From Lasioglossum baleicum (Eukaryota > Arthropoda > Insecta > Hymenoptera > Halictidae), in NCBI RefSeq assembly GCF_051020765.1, contig NC_134937.1, forward strand, positions 16,422,947 to 16,486,946: a DNA stretch of 64,000 bases. Direction: 5' to 3'. The notes below the pieces were generated by a model. That model was not told where the DNA came from, ran no database searches, and worked only from the letters and a program-made list of their open reading frames with translations. The translations under genes and the position numbers were made by a program. How positions within the stretch are numbered: the stretch's first letter is position 1; every line of letters starts with the position of its first letter. Of this stretch, positions 12,473-24,680 are shown one piece after another.

Positions 12473-14692
12473 CCGTCGTATTGATTTTTTTACCATTGTG
12501 ACAGTTTAATACCAAATGACGAATTATATGTATTGAGAGAAGGACAGACGCTGATTAAATGTTGATACAAATTTGTATTTTATCAGCATGGGAAAATATT
12601 TCTGCTATCATCAGTACGTCCTAAGTTGAATTTACACCTTCTCACTTTGGATGATTCATCGGAGAGAACAGTTTTCATCCTTTTCCATCTTTCACATTCA
12701 CTGTCGATGAATTATCTGCGATGAAACTAGATATATGATAGAATAGTCAATATATCTTTTCTATAATACATATTTCTAAAAAAAAGTGAATATTCTAGTG
12801 TGCAGCTTAAAAGCTTATAACCGTACTGCGGATTATATGCATTTTGATCCTCTAAAACCTGGTACAGTAAAATGTTTGATAGTTCCATAAAACTTTAATC
12901 TCGTTTAAGCTATGAAAGCACCTCTGATAGAATAAATAAATTTTTGTAAGGTCCTATTTTCGATAGTCTCGTTCACAGAGAATATTGAAAGTTTGAAGGA
13001 TATATTTAATCGAGCAGTAATTTGCAGTTCATCTGCAAAGGGTTTTTGTTGGAGACTGGCTGAAATTGATTAAAACTGATTCAGTGCTATTTCCTTTCGT
13101 AGAGTTAGATGGTATGATTTATCGTGTTTTATTTCAGAGGGGCTATCCCGACAGCATTCATTTTTAGACGGGGATATATTTATTAGCCGTCGGAGTCTCA
13201 AAAGACGTATTTACGATGCAGCCGCCGAAACGCACTAATTCAACGCACGTTTCTTGCGTGAAGAATCGCGCTTCATTTGTGCGGCTCTCGCAGGCCCGAC
13301 TGGGCGACCTGCCCCTTTCCGGTCACCGTTCCGGAAAACGAAGACAAGAAATCGAGCAAGCTTCCTCCGTTCAACCGCAGACCGTCTCTCCCTCCCGACG
13401 TTTTACAACGGGCCGCTGGTTTTCCGTCGTTCCTCCTTTATCCGTTGAAAATGGAATTCCCGCCGCTTCGAAGCGCAAAATATTCGCCCCGTTTAAGCGG
13501 ACCTATTTTAATTTACGAACTGTCTCGCACCGCGCCGCACAACGCGCCGCAGCGAGGTGGCCGAGAGGTTATCCGAGATTCATGAAGAAATATTTGATTT
13601 CCATGGAAATTTCCGAAGAAATTGAATGAGAACCGACACGGGGAAAAAAGTTTCCTTTCGCCGCCCCTCTCCACCCTCCGGCATCGTCAGCTTTCGCTCG
13701 AATCGCCTTATTTTCACAGTCCAATTTAATAATTAGACGTCGTAATTGAACCAACGTTCATCAACGGGAACCGCAACTTAAACAGTCCGTTGAACGAGAC
13801 GAAAATTCCCCGAAGACAATTACGTCACGACTACTTAGCCACGTTCGTTTTCTTAAAAACTTTTCCCTCTTTCGGTCGGAGTCGAACCTCCAAAGGGGGT
13901 GACTTTTTCTCTTTTTCTTTTCTTGATTTTTCGCAACTCTTGATACTTCGTGTTGACGTTCGCCTTTCTCTCGCGCTAGCCCAGGACCGTGAGAACCGAG
14001 GTAACCAGAAACTATCGCGTGGCCACGGGTGAAAAAGGAGCCAACGCCACCCCCGGTAAAATAACAGACATGACAAACGTCCGTGGAATAGATTTTCCAC
14101 CCTCCCTGGCTTACCAGACTGGACTTCCGCCACTCTCGCTGGATCGCCGGGAAATAAGGCCTGGCAAAGTACCAGACACCAAAGTCCAGAGATATCAGCC
14201 TCTTATTCCGTCTTCCTTTCCCATTTTCTTTGGGGGATGCCCCATAAAGAGAGAGAGAACGGGGGCTGGCTCTCTATTGCCATCGATGGTATCTTCGATA
14301 TTCGTTCTCGGATTGAAAATCAGTTTCTACGGCAAGCATTATGCACTCGGTGCTTTATCGTTTCTGACGGCAAAGACGTCGTACGTTTTGTCCGTGAATT
14401 TTGTATCGTTCCACGATCTAAAGACTCCGCGTATCAGTATAAACGTATTGTCGACTCGCCCTGCAAACATTTGGAATCTACAGAACAGATATTACGCGTT
14501 CCTAAGTACGACAAATACTCGCATAATGGACCAATCCGATTATCTTATTTCATACGTATTGAATTTGTTCATTGCAATGGCTTTTTTCGATTAAACGAAA
14601 CAATTATTCATGCATTTCGCGTGAAAATGTTTTTATCAATGGTAAAGGTCAACGACAAGGTATGAATATTGGTATGAAAATTAATACATATG
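12473..14692. other. Non-coding stretch, no gene recognised
   Basis: AT-rich to about 13150, CpG-rich at about 13180-14300, AT-rich again to the next element. A possible lone end of the TAGACTGCGGAT family lies at 12823-12843 (GTACTGCGGATTATATGCA), with no partner end found. Two overlapping plus-strand frames of 201 and 142 codons (13989-14594 and 14237-14665) are in different registers over the same DNA and match nothing I know. Confidence 0.5.
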
Positions 14693-15254
14693 TAGACTGC
14701 GGATCTTTATGCAAAATAGAGGAGATATCGTACAGTATCTCCCCTGAAGGAGGCCACCTAAATATCTCCTTTATTTTGAATGGCGCAAAAAAAATGTATA
14801 GCCATAATTTAAATGGTATCGAAGGAGGAATATCATAGAAGAACAATGTTTATTTGTCCGGTTATTTTTCATAGTTTTTTGAAGGTCATCGTTATTTTTT
14901 TATGGAGAAAAATTCCTTTTTTTATTCCATCCTATAGCGGCTGAAAAAATATATTTGGATATGCTTAAGTCATTAACAAGATGGAATAAAAAAAAGTTTT
15001 CCCGATAAAAAATAACGACGACCGTGAAAAAACTGAAAAAATATCGGACAAATAAAAATTGTTCTTCTATGATATTCCTCCTTCGATACCATTTAAATTA
15101 TGCCATAAATATTTTTTGTTTTTGTTGTTTTATTAAAGATAAAGGAGATATTTGGGTGGCCTTTTAATTGACATCTACAATTTTGAAACTTTTCCAACAA
15201 TTTTGAATTTCATGTACTCAATTTTGCTATAAATGCATGAAGATCTGCAGTCTA
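14693..15254. mobile_element. Long member of the TAGACTGCGGAT family with internal foldback
   Basis: The left end (from 14693) reads TAGACTGCGGATCTTTATGC. The right end (to 15254), on the opposite strand, reads TAGACTGCAGATCTTCATGC. These roughly 20-bp terminal inverted repeats differ at only two positions and match the shorter family members at 35713 and 51144. Between them lies a very large inverted repeat (14752-14931 against 14980-15161). The 7-mer ATTAATA lies on both sides (14680-14686 and 15254-15260) and may be a target-site duplication, but on the left it is six bases outside the conserved end. No transposase is present, so the element is non-autonomous. The superfamily cannot be named from these ends. 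Confidence 0.75.
14752..15161. repeat. 180-bp-arm inverted repeat with 48-bp spacer
   Basis: The left arm 14752-14931 and right arm 14980-15161 are reverse complements with scattered mismatches and small indels. A block of about 44 bases containing TTTAAATGGTATCGAAGGAG is perfect in both arms. If transcribed, this would form a long double-stranded RNA hairpin. Left of the arms, 14721-14742 is itself a short palindrome (GGAGATA...TATCTCC). Confidence 0.9.
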
Positions 15255-18200
15255 TTAATATGTTCGACTTTTTATAAAACACAGAATGAAAGAATTTAAA
15301 ACTGGTTTCAGGAAAGGCTCGATCATTTTCCTAGTACTGAAACATTTTTTTAGCAATCTCTAACGCCATCTTCAATGTTGAAAGTATTAAAGCATGTTCT
15401 AAGGATTCGCTGCGACAGCCTCGCGAAGAACATCAGTGAATTTTTGTTCATTCAGGAGAACCGCAGTCTCGAAGCTACTGTGCCACGTGGCTATCTAGCG
15501 GCAGGACCGATCGGTCGATGCTTCACCCATTTTGTCGGTTGAACGACGAACGCCCACCGACCGAGAACGGCCCGAGACCGCATTCAGAACGTGTTTGTGC
15601 CGGTGGTTTTCACAGTACCGGAAGACCTTTCGAGGCGATGAGCTATACTCGCCTTCCTGTCAACGGCTAACGAGGCCCGCCCCCTTCTTACCCCTATGTT
15701 CGCACCGCTTTTCACCCTGGCGAGGCGCCCCGCCGCGCTTTAGCCAAACACTACCGGACACTTGCACCAGTCTTTCCTTCCACCGAAGGAAACTTGATTT
15801 ACTGCGCGCCGACTACCGGCCATTTCTTTCGGTCGCAACAGCCAGAACAGTCGTCGCCTTTCTTCGAGTTGATTGTTAGGCTCGACCGCTACCGTTACGC
15901 TAACTGATACGTGATCCCGGTCGATGTTCACCTTTCAACACACGTCAGGGGTCAACGCAGTTCACATAGTGCAAGATAACTGCTACCAATAGTCGATGAC
16001 AGCGATTATTAGGATCTTCATAAAAGCTTCTCGTCGAATGCAAGGAAAGATTGCGAGGAAACGCAACATCGATTCCAGTGTATCGATGCGACAATACTTA
16101 TAATAACTTCTTTGTTTTTAATTATCTTTTTATAAAACTTTTACCACGATATTCGTGACATTTCCGTGATTTAAACGAGTCCCAGCACGATACAGTTTGG
16201 ATGATGCATATCTGATACCAAACTTTCTTCGGAATCTGGCAAACGAGGTAAACAACAAATTTCAAACATTTCCCAAGCAGTATGCTCAAGATGCGAGCAC
16301 TCGAGTCTCCCTCAGAGCGAGGAAGACGAGAAAGGAAGTTGCGCGGACGCATAATGTGCCGCTTTAGTGTCCATTATAACTGAAGTGACGCTTGACAATA
16401 AGAGCTGGTGGGGAGCGGCAGGGGGGAGTACAGTAAACTGGTTATCGACTGAAAAATTTCGTTCGGGCGAATCTCAGCTAAACAGAGTTGTACTTTTCAC
16501 GACTTCGTAGAAGAATTGTAGACGTCGAGGATCGGAATGACAAGTTCAAGCGACAAGTTTATCAAACGAAGAGAAAGATAGAATCAGGACTGAGGATTCT
16601 GGCGGACGTCTGTCCCGGGCGTGTTCCAGGGTACCGTTTACTTTTCCCCGGTTAATAGGAGGAAGATCTTGTTGATTGTCTTTAATTAAAGACGCAAATA
16701 TAATTGGCCCACGGGGGAGAACGTCACCTCAAAGGAGACGAGGTCCGACCGCGAGGGAGTAGACAATGGCCCGGTACAATGAGGCCGCTTTCTCCTCATC
16801 CCGTTATTAGAAACGCGGGCCCCGTGTTTATGGCAGACTCGTTCCATCGCAGATGAAGAATCATCCCCCACTTTCGTTGTTAACGTCTATCGTCCAACCC
16901 GGTAATTAACCATCGTCGGGGACCCCTATCCCCGCTCGACTGACCACAGGCATCCCGGTGGTGGTGCACACACCATAGCTAGGCCATAGCTTGCGCTTTT
17001 CTTCAAGCTCGCAGGCGATATAATGCCACGGCGCGCGGCGTGGGCGGGCTCGACAGGTACTTCTGGGAAATCGAAACGTGTCTGGCCGTTATTAATCTCG
17101 CATCGACCGACGTGAAATATGATTTCGGCCCGCGGACCAACCTTCCACAACCGACCCCCGCGAACCATTTTTTCCTCGTGACGCCCTGCATCCTTCTCTC
17201 GGATGGAACGCCCAGCAAATGTTTCTTGTATTGCGGGGAATAACGTTTTTTCGATGGAATATGTAACAGGTTGTCTTACGAGGAACCGATGGAAAGTAAT
17301 ATCGCATTATTGCACTCTGGTGGCTCGGGAACGCTGAGCGAGGGATGAGTCGCTGAAATTTTAGCACCTCCGAGGATCTTTGCTTATGCTTCTCCCCGGC
17401 AAATGTGTCTCTCGGTGTCGCGAAATGGTTCCCGGTATAAGTATTTCACTAGAATATTTTCATGTTTCTGTTTTGTTCTTTCCGTGAAGACTAATGTTGT
17501 CTTTGGATACGAAATATTTATTTTGAGAAAAAAGTGGAAGCAATTTTTCATGATATGTCTTCATACAGATACAATATACCTGGACGTTCATTCAATATTT
17601 TTTCAAGTCGTTTAAATTCCGTGTACACAATTAATCTAAACTCTAAGCAACGTATGGAATACAAACAGAATACGAAGATAACAATAGAAAAATCGTGACG
17701 CCTGCGAGAGCTCATGGTGCATAATAACTTCCCGCGTCGCGCAGCCGAGTGCAGAGGGTCAAACGTTAATGGAAACATTAAAGAGTTTACACCGAACGGC
17801 TCCCATTCTGTGGCGCAAAATTCGCTAGTATCCATTATCCGCTCGGGCACAATACGCGCGAGCATAATCGACCAAGCGTGATTCTCATTAATAACCAGAT
17901 TACGCGGTTTTTGCAGAGCGAACCTTTTCGAAATAGACGATGCCGCGTAACAGCTGGTGTACGGGGACTAACAATAAGCTTCTCGGCGGGGCATCAGGTG
18001 AATTATCGTCGCGGGCCGGTGCGGCGGTCCTTACGCCGGGATTTTCAAATTCCGCGCCCTTCGGCTTCTGCAACAGCGGCGACTCTTGAACGGCAGTTTT
18101 TCTGCACGCTCCGGGAATCCGTTGCATTAAATCTGACATCGCGCAGGCCGCATAAACAAAAGAGAAGAATCCAAGGATGTCGCGGGCTACCTCTGAGCTT

Positions 18201-18796
18201 CTGTGCTCGCGAGGGTACAGCGTTCACGCGTGTTCGAGCACAAATAAACGAGCCCCTGCACGCGTGTGTGCGCGCGCCAGAGTAAAACGGCGGTCGAGCT
18301 TTCCCAAGTGGCATGCGGGATCCGTCAGGGGTATTCAAATATACAGAGTGGTATTATTTACGAGCGCTGGATACACGGGGTGCCACGGATTCCCCTGTAA
18401 AAAACAACACGTGTCTGCGCTCCACCTCGCCCGGGGGGCGAAGCGGGGGCTTCGGTCTCTCTGAATCCCCAGGTCCCGTCTCCGTATACGATCTCCGCGA
18501 GATTTAGATTTCGAAATGACATCTAGCTCCTGGGGGGCTAAACGGCCGAAACGCTTGCCCAGAAAACGCGTTACATTTGCATGCGCGCGGATTTGGGGTC
18601 CCGACGCTAAATGAAATAGCATCGCTGCGAACACCCTGGACTCTGCTACATTGAATCTGGATGGCTACGGATCTAGATCCCCATTGCCAAGTCCTGTTTG
18701 CATGGGTGATTTCGTCGAGCCAAGACGAAGTATCTTTTGACAGGAAACATTCGAAATGGTGAATAAAATATTGACTTCTCTGGGATGTCTAGTAAC
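15255..18796. other. Non-coding stretch, no gene recognised
   Basis: AT-rich to about 15400 and again at about 17400-17700. The rest is CpG-rich. The open frames here (up to about 135 codons, both strands, overlapping) contain no domain I recognise. No RNA gene or transposon end was found. Confidence 0.5.
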
Positions 18797-18984
18797 TAGA
18801 CAGCGGATTTTATGCATTTATGGCAAAAATGGTGTAATTTAAAATGGCAAACACAGAAGAATTTTAAAATACTGTGCATACATTCTATTTTCAACCAATT
18901 GAACATGAAACAAAATAAATTTCTTTTTCAGTCCGGTTTGTTGCAATTCCGATGGAAAATTTCTATTTTGCATAAAGATCTAAT
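18797..18984 (+). mobile_element. TAGACTGCGGAT-family miniature element, diverged copy
   Basis: The left end TAGACAGCGGATTTTATGCA (18797) and right segment TGCATAAAGATCT (18969-18981) match the copy at 35713-35876. The left interior also matches (a GCAAAAATGG-like run followed by AATTTAAAA). The right end is truncated or mutated, because the CCGCAGTCT part is missing. Non-coding. Confidence 0.65.
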
Positions 18985-20350
18985 AAACATAGAATATGCT
19001 TAGCAACTTCTTATGGAAACAGCGCTGAGGAAATTAAATAACGATTTGTGAAAAAGAATTGCGGTAAATCTGTTCGTGCAATCATGTTTTAATTTTCATC
19101 GATCCCAGTTTCGTTGCTTAACAGACTCGGCATATCGCCTTTATAGTTGCACGTCGCTTGACAGTTCTCTTTGCAATTTTTATGCGAAATTCATGCGTCT
19201 TGTATCCGAAAGTAAAACAAATGGCTAACTAAACTGGGCACAGTAGTGTTGCAATAACAGAGGCCCGGGGAGTTGAAATTCCACCATCGGGCCATTTGTT
19301 TCGATCACGTTGCGCGCAAAGCCGGTATTTTTTCATGGCATTCGAACAGCCAGACGTCCGTGGAACGGGCCGCAAGCTCGCCATTTAATTTTGTGACTGA
19401 CGTCAGTTTACCCGGGCGACTGGGGTTAAAATCATCGTCGGCTGTCGAACAGCATGCTACCGTTCCCGTCCGACCGGCACTTCTGCCTGAAAACTCACAT
19501 AAATATTCGGCTATTTGTTTGGTCGCTGCTAAGGAGAGAACGCAGAGCACGCGGCCAGAGACGCAGCCCGGACCGTTTCGTCCTGTTTCCACGAGGTTTA
19601 CGTTCAAAACATACTTCTTCGGGGAAAGATGAATTGGGACATCCTTTAAGTGCCGTGAAACATACGATGACGTACAGGATACTTTCCAGAAGAATTTGCT
19701 GTGTAGAACAGTTTACAGAGTTCCGCCATTTCCACGTGGGTGGCGCACTAGAAATTGTCAACGGGCTTATAAATCAACCACTTCTTATTCAAAATAAATA
19801 GTAACGCCAATTAAAATTGTTTACGCGGCGATTCTATACTCTTATCTCGGCTCTGTGTCATTGAACGATTAGCTGGCACAATGTAGCTCTCATAGATTCA
19901 GATATCGCTGTTATCAACCGTTCGATTCTTTGCCGCGCTTGTTTGACTTTTATCTGTGTGTATTCTACGTCTCCCTTTGGGATAACATTTTTGGAAAACA
20001 GTCTTCAGAAGAACCATAATTTCTTTGAATTGTGAATTGAACGTTCAATCTGATTCTAGTATAATGTTTGTAATATTATGATCGCGTTTAAATGTCACAT
20101 AGAATGTCCAGCGAATGAACCCTTAGGCTTTGTTGAAATTAGTATTTGCAAATTGTTGGATCTATTAAAATTATTGTCAAAAATTGTGTTCACTTTCTTC
20201 TCTAAATTCAACAGATAATTTTTTGAATTTGATTATGATAAAATGTCTTATGACCATTTTGTATGTTTCACGTTACGTCCCTCTGCATGTCACTCATTGC
20301 CAGTTAGAAGATTAAGACTAATCTTTTATGACATAGAGCTATACATAGAG
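18985..20350. other. Non-coding stretch, no gene recognised
   Basis: CpG-rich at about 19260-19650, otherwise AT-rich. Open frames at 19.27-19.80 kb overlap on both strands and have no recognisable domain. Confidence 0.5.
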
Positions 20351-20450
20351 GGCTGTGGATTTTATGCATTTGACAAAAAAGAATATGTGAACAAGAGTGA
20401 AAACATCAACAGAATATACGAGCGTGGTTGTATTATTTTCAACCTATAAG
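20351..20450 (+). mobile_element. TAGACTGCGGAT-family element, 5' fragment
   Basis: GGCTGTGGATTTTATGCATT at 20351 corresponds to the left end of the family. Similarity to the 35713 copy continues through an ACATCAACA-type block to TATTATTTTCAACCTATA at about 20431-20448, then stops. The right terminal repeat is absent, so this is a truncated copy. Confidence 0.55.
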
Positions 20451-23400
20451 AATTAGGAAGACGAGCAGCCGGTTTTTAGTGAACTCCTTGTAACCCAGTT
20501 GGACGCGACGAGCTCTCCAGATCCTCCGTTTAAAATAGTTCGAGCGTCGCAATTTGTCAGCGCTATTAAATCCACCGCCACGTTGTCAACCCTCGCGGAG
20601 AACGCAGCCGGCCCCATAATCAACCGAGAAGAGGCTCGCCCCGAGGTCGATTCGTCTCGGCCTCAATATTTGCATGGGCCTGGCGACAAACGGTTGCTGT
20701 CACGGTCAGAACAATGCTAATGAAATCAGCGTTAATTTCGCTGTGGTGCGGGGCAGCTCGTCCGCGTAGACAAAGATCGTTTTCCGCTCGGCGCCGTTCG
20801 AATGGCGGGCAATAATTAAATGTGCACGGTAAGTCACAAGATTAAATGGTGGACCTCCCTTCCTTGCGCATCCCTTGGCGAGAAGGGCCCGGGCGTAGGG
20901 TGTGCGCCTGTGGACGAACGCCCTTCACCTTCGGTGAATTGGAGCTGGTAAGTGGCGGAGCGGAGTGCCGAACGGAGCGGATCTCCATCCGTTGCCCGTC
21001 AGCCCCGAGAAATTTCAATAAGCCAATTCGGGTAATGGATTGGCACGCACGTGCGTGTGCGGCCGTGTCGGTGCGGTGCTTGCGAGGCTGCAACGTATTG
21101 TCCGAATCCCGATTCGTTTCGTTTTGGTGTTAAGGGGCCGAACAGTGCGGTTGGGAGGTGGAAAACCGTTCCGAACGGCCGAAACTCCGAGTGGACCGAG
21201 CTAGCTGTTTCTGACGTGGGTGCAACCGAGGTTCGTAAATACTTCTCGACATTCGTTACGCGCGTCTCGTTTATTGGTTCCGACGAATTGTTCCGAGAGA
21301 GCCTGCCTCTCAGACATTCGAGATCACCGCGAGGTGAGGGGTGGCTCAAAGATACCAATCCCGATCGACGCGACCGATGATGGGTTGTCGTGATTTCGGC
21401 CCTCGATCCACCAAAAATTATGGCCGGCTGAATATGGGTTGCGGCCCCACAATCGTATAGGGATCGAGAGCGAGGGGTACACACCAAAGGATCCTACGCG
21501 AATCAAGGTGAACCGGTGGCGTTAGAATACACCTGGAGTCAGCAAGCGGTGGTATTTCAGCCGCGGGGTAGCTGTTATTATTTGGCCGCGTACGAAGGCT
21601 ACATTCTCCCTCGTCGACGGCGAGACCCGCTGCAAGAAACCGATGGAAATTATTAAACGGCCCGGCGTTTATGTAGATTTATTGCCGCGAAACTATTGAG
21701 CTCGGCCGGTCCCGAACTGGTTTGCAATGGCGTCTACAGAAAGCGTATTCGTGGTTATTAGACGCCGGTTAAGCCGTCGAATGAATTAAATCGCTATCTT
21801 CAAACAAATTGTGTTACACATGTTCATATAATATCTTGAGGAAACCCCTAACTTAAGTACAAACAACATTAACTGAATGAAAAAAATATTGCAAGACTGA
21901 ATTTATGATTTTCAGAACATTGTCTATGTTTCAAAGGTTATAATTTCGTGAAAAAAGAACGTTGTACATTTTCAGTATAGTCATGGACTAAAATTACATG
22001 TCACGTACATCCAAAATTTTGTGAAATCACCAACATGTTCGTAATTTTCAGACGTTTTCGAATATTTCATGAAATCGAAATGTGGTCGGTATGAAAGATT
22101 TACAAAATTTTGCGAGTCACTTTAAAAATCAAGCTCTACAGCTAAGAGGTTAAATGCATCAACAGTTCCGGAAATTTTTGATCAACTATGCTCCTCATCC
22201 AAGGATCACGTTCAATCCTTCAAAATGAAAAATTGTAGCACACAATTAAAAAATACGAGTCAAATTCTGTACATTATATCGTGCAATAAGCAAATATCGT
22301 CGTCTTTCGTCTACAATTTCTGCATCTAACTTTTCCTTTTCCTCGACAGTGACACACATGATAATATGATAATAAATGGACCACTTTTATGCATTCTAGG
22401 TGACGCATCCCTTCCTCCGAGAAAAATTCGAACAGATAGTCGTCGATCGTTATCCGTCCCTTAACGGCGCCGGTATTAAACACGTTTTCACTGGTCGCTG
22501 GTCGAAGGACCCGCGTCCGCCTCGCAAATAATTCGTACTTTGCATACAGAGTGCTCGTGCGTATTTTTTCGCGAGTACGCTCGTACGGGACACGAGGTAT
22601 TTATGTAAATGGCGAAAGTATTTAATGAATAATGTAAATAACGTGTGCGGCGGCGTGGCGCGAGCGTGTTTCTCAAAATTCGTTGTACGTTCGCGCTCGT
22701 GTACGGCGATTCCCGATCCATCTGGTAATTAATAAAAAAGGGAGAATCACGCGTTGTAGCTCGTTATGCATCCGCCGAATTTTCAGTCCGGGTTTCTTGG
22801 CGGCTCGGCGTGAGACGGTCCGGTAATTTAGGCTCTTAAACCTCGACCGGTCCCCCTATTTGCATGCGGGATGAAACGAAACACCATGGAGATCCCCGCG
22901 GAGGCCGTTTAGCCGGTAATGCCGTGATTCCACCGTAAACACGCTCTTTGTGTTGCGCGCGAGCGAAAGAAATGTCCTGCGAGAGGACTCTTCAGCGATC
23001 GAAGCGTTCGTAAGACGTGCAATTTATTCGAATCCCGGTTAGAGGCACCCACGCGAGAACGGATTTCCGTTTTCCAATAAAATCCCGCCCCGGCACGGCT
23101 CGTCCGCTGCGTTTATGGCAGCCGCCCGCGTATGTGTGTGCTCTCCGTGGAGCGCGCGCACAAACAATGTCAAACTCTCTCAAGGAAAACACCCGCGAAA
23201 GTTAAGTATAATGGTTTTCTATTGGCCGCGCGGCGGCTAAAGACCGCTCGACGGCCTTACTCGATAAATAGGAGAATTTATTTTGCACCTGGTTAAACTG
23301 ATGCATCTCGCGTATACGCCGTGTTTCCTTAACGTATTTACCTGGCCGGTTTATGCGCCGGCCGGATCGATACGCCGTAGAAAAGTGCCGGGATAAACAT

Positions 23401-23452
23401 GAAAACGATGTTAAATATATATAGAGAGGAAACTATGGAATCCATTAATACC
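20451..23452. other. Non-coding stretch, no gene recognised
   Basis: CpG-rich at about 20480-21790 and 22430-23410, AT-rich in between. The AT-rich part (21.80-22.30 kb) shows no terminal repeat. The longest frame, 162 codons on the minus strand at 20999-21487, overlaps plus-strand frames and resembles nothing I know. Confidence 0.5.
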
Positions 23453-23610
23453 GTTCGATCGTTAGGGGACTTGTTCCGCGCACGATAACGCTAAACCCTC
23501 GCCTCGATTATAGAAGGTGCAAAACAAGCGCAAACGTACCGCTCTTGCTTCTTTCTTGCACTATTTACCACCGGAACGTGACTGGCCGCTGGGAGACCGC
23601 TCTGGATGGT
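23453..23610 (+). repeat. Three-copy local duplication, copy 1
   Basis: A module of about 150 bp that opens with GTTCGATCGTTAGGGGACTT, continues through CGATAACGCTAAACCCTCG and a GGTGCAAAAC block, and closes with TTTACCACCGGAACGTGAC and a short purine-rich tail. The same order of blocks recurs at 24101 and 24555. Confidence 0.8.
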
Positions 23611-23739
23611 CATGCTAAATTGATTTCTTCCACTTCGTTTGGATTCTGCGTATGTTTCATAAACAGTTTCATGCGGAGAAAATTTATTGCGTTACAGGGG
23701 CGTGGATGAACAATACCGTAGATCCTCGCTCGTTGCACG

Positions 23740-23871
23740 AAACGGGACCCAAAATGCAAAAATCGTGGTATTCCCCCACTCCCGAATTCTGTAACACCCA
23801 TAATAAAAACGGGACCCAAAATGCAAAAATCGTGGTATTCCCCCACTTCCGAATTCTGTAACACCCATAAT
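23740..23871 (+). repeat. 67-bp tandem duplication
   Basis: Two adjacent units (23740-23806 and 23807-23871) start with AAACGGGACCCAAAATGC and end with GTAACACCCATAAT. I see one substitution (CTCCCG against CTTCCG) plus a two-base difference at the junction, so the duplication is recent compared with the neighbouring module copies. It lies between copies 1 and 2 of the three-copy module. Confidence 0.95.
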
Positions 23872-24100
23872 CCCCACCATGAGCCACATAACGATCGACG
23901 ATTCCGTGCAATAAACGAGGTGCTACTGTAATTCTGGAATGGTTGAAATTAGATGCAAGTTCTTCTTAACTCGCCCAGACGTATTTTTGTAATTATACCT
24001 GTTTAAGCTGCAACAATATTTCTTTTGTCGATAAAAATTGTCGATCGATGCCGGAAATGAACGTCGCAAGACAGGAAAGGGTTCCTACACCCGCTGAACC

Positions 24101-24243
24101 GTTAGGAGACTTGTTCCCCGTGCGATAACGCTAAACCCTCGGTTACAAAAGGTGCAAAACGCGCAAACATTGCCCTCTTGTTTCCTTCTCACGTTATTTA
24201 CCACCTGAACGTGACTATCGGCCAAGAAACCCCTTCAAATGGT
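24101..24243 (+). repeat. Three-copy local duplication, copy 2
   Basis: Starts GTTAGGAGACTTGTTCCCCG, keeps GCGATAACGCTAAACCCTCG and the GGTGCAAAAC and GCGCAAAC blocks, and ends with TTTACCACCTGAACGTGAC. It is 640 bases downstream of copy 1 and closer to copy 1 than copy 3 is. Confidence 0.8.
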
Positions 24244-24554
24244 TTTCTTGGTCTTGGAGACTCTTCTGTTCTGGAAATGCCCGCAATTACATTTTTTGTA
24301 GAAAAACTCTGAGAAATTAGCTGAGGTGAAAGTTTTCCCTGTGCTGGTAAGGTTTGGATTAGAATGGCAAAAATCCTTCTTGAAGTCGATAGACATATTT
24401 TCCTTTTCTTTGGAAAACCTCTTATCAATAGTTTATACGCAACTTGTTTTTAAGACAGTAGTCACTACCCGACGGTACGGGCTGAAATAAGGAACATTTA
24501 TCTTACTTATTTGGTTGTAACGTACAGATCCAATCTAACAAAAGGATAAAAAGA

Positions 24555-24680
24555 GTTCGATCGTTAGAAAACTTGTTTCTCGGAAGCAAAAGCAGCAAAA
24601 TGCAGAAATATCGCGTTCTCCTTTTCCACGTTATTTACCACCCGAACGTGACCCCTGGTCGTGGAGCCTCTTAAAAGGAT
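24555..24680 (+). repeat. Three-copy local duplication, copy 3
   Basis: Starts GTTCGATCGTTAGAAAACTT and ends with CACGTTATTTACCACCCGAA, then CGTGAC. The middle, including the CGCTAAACCCTCG block, is lost or strongly diverged. It is about 460 bases after copy 2. Confidence 0.7.

Noticed and set aside
13989..14665. Plus-strand frames of 201 and 142 codons
   Set aside because: They are in different registers over the same bases, with no family resemblance and no splice or start context.
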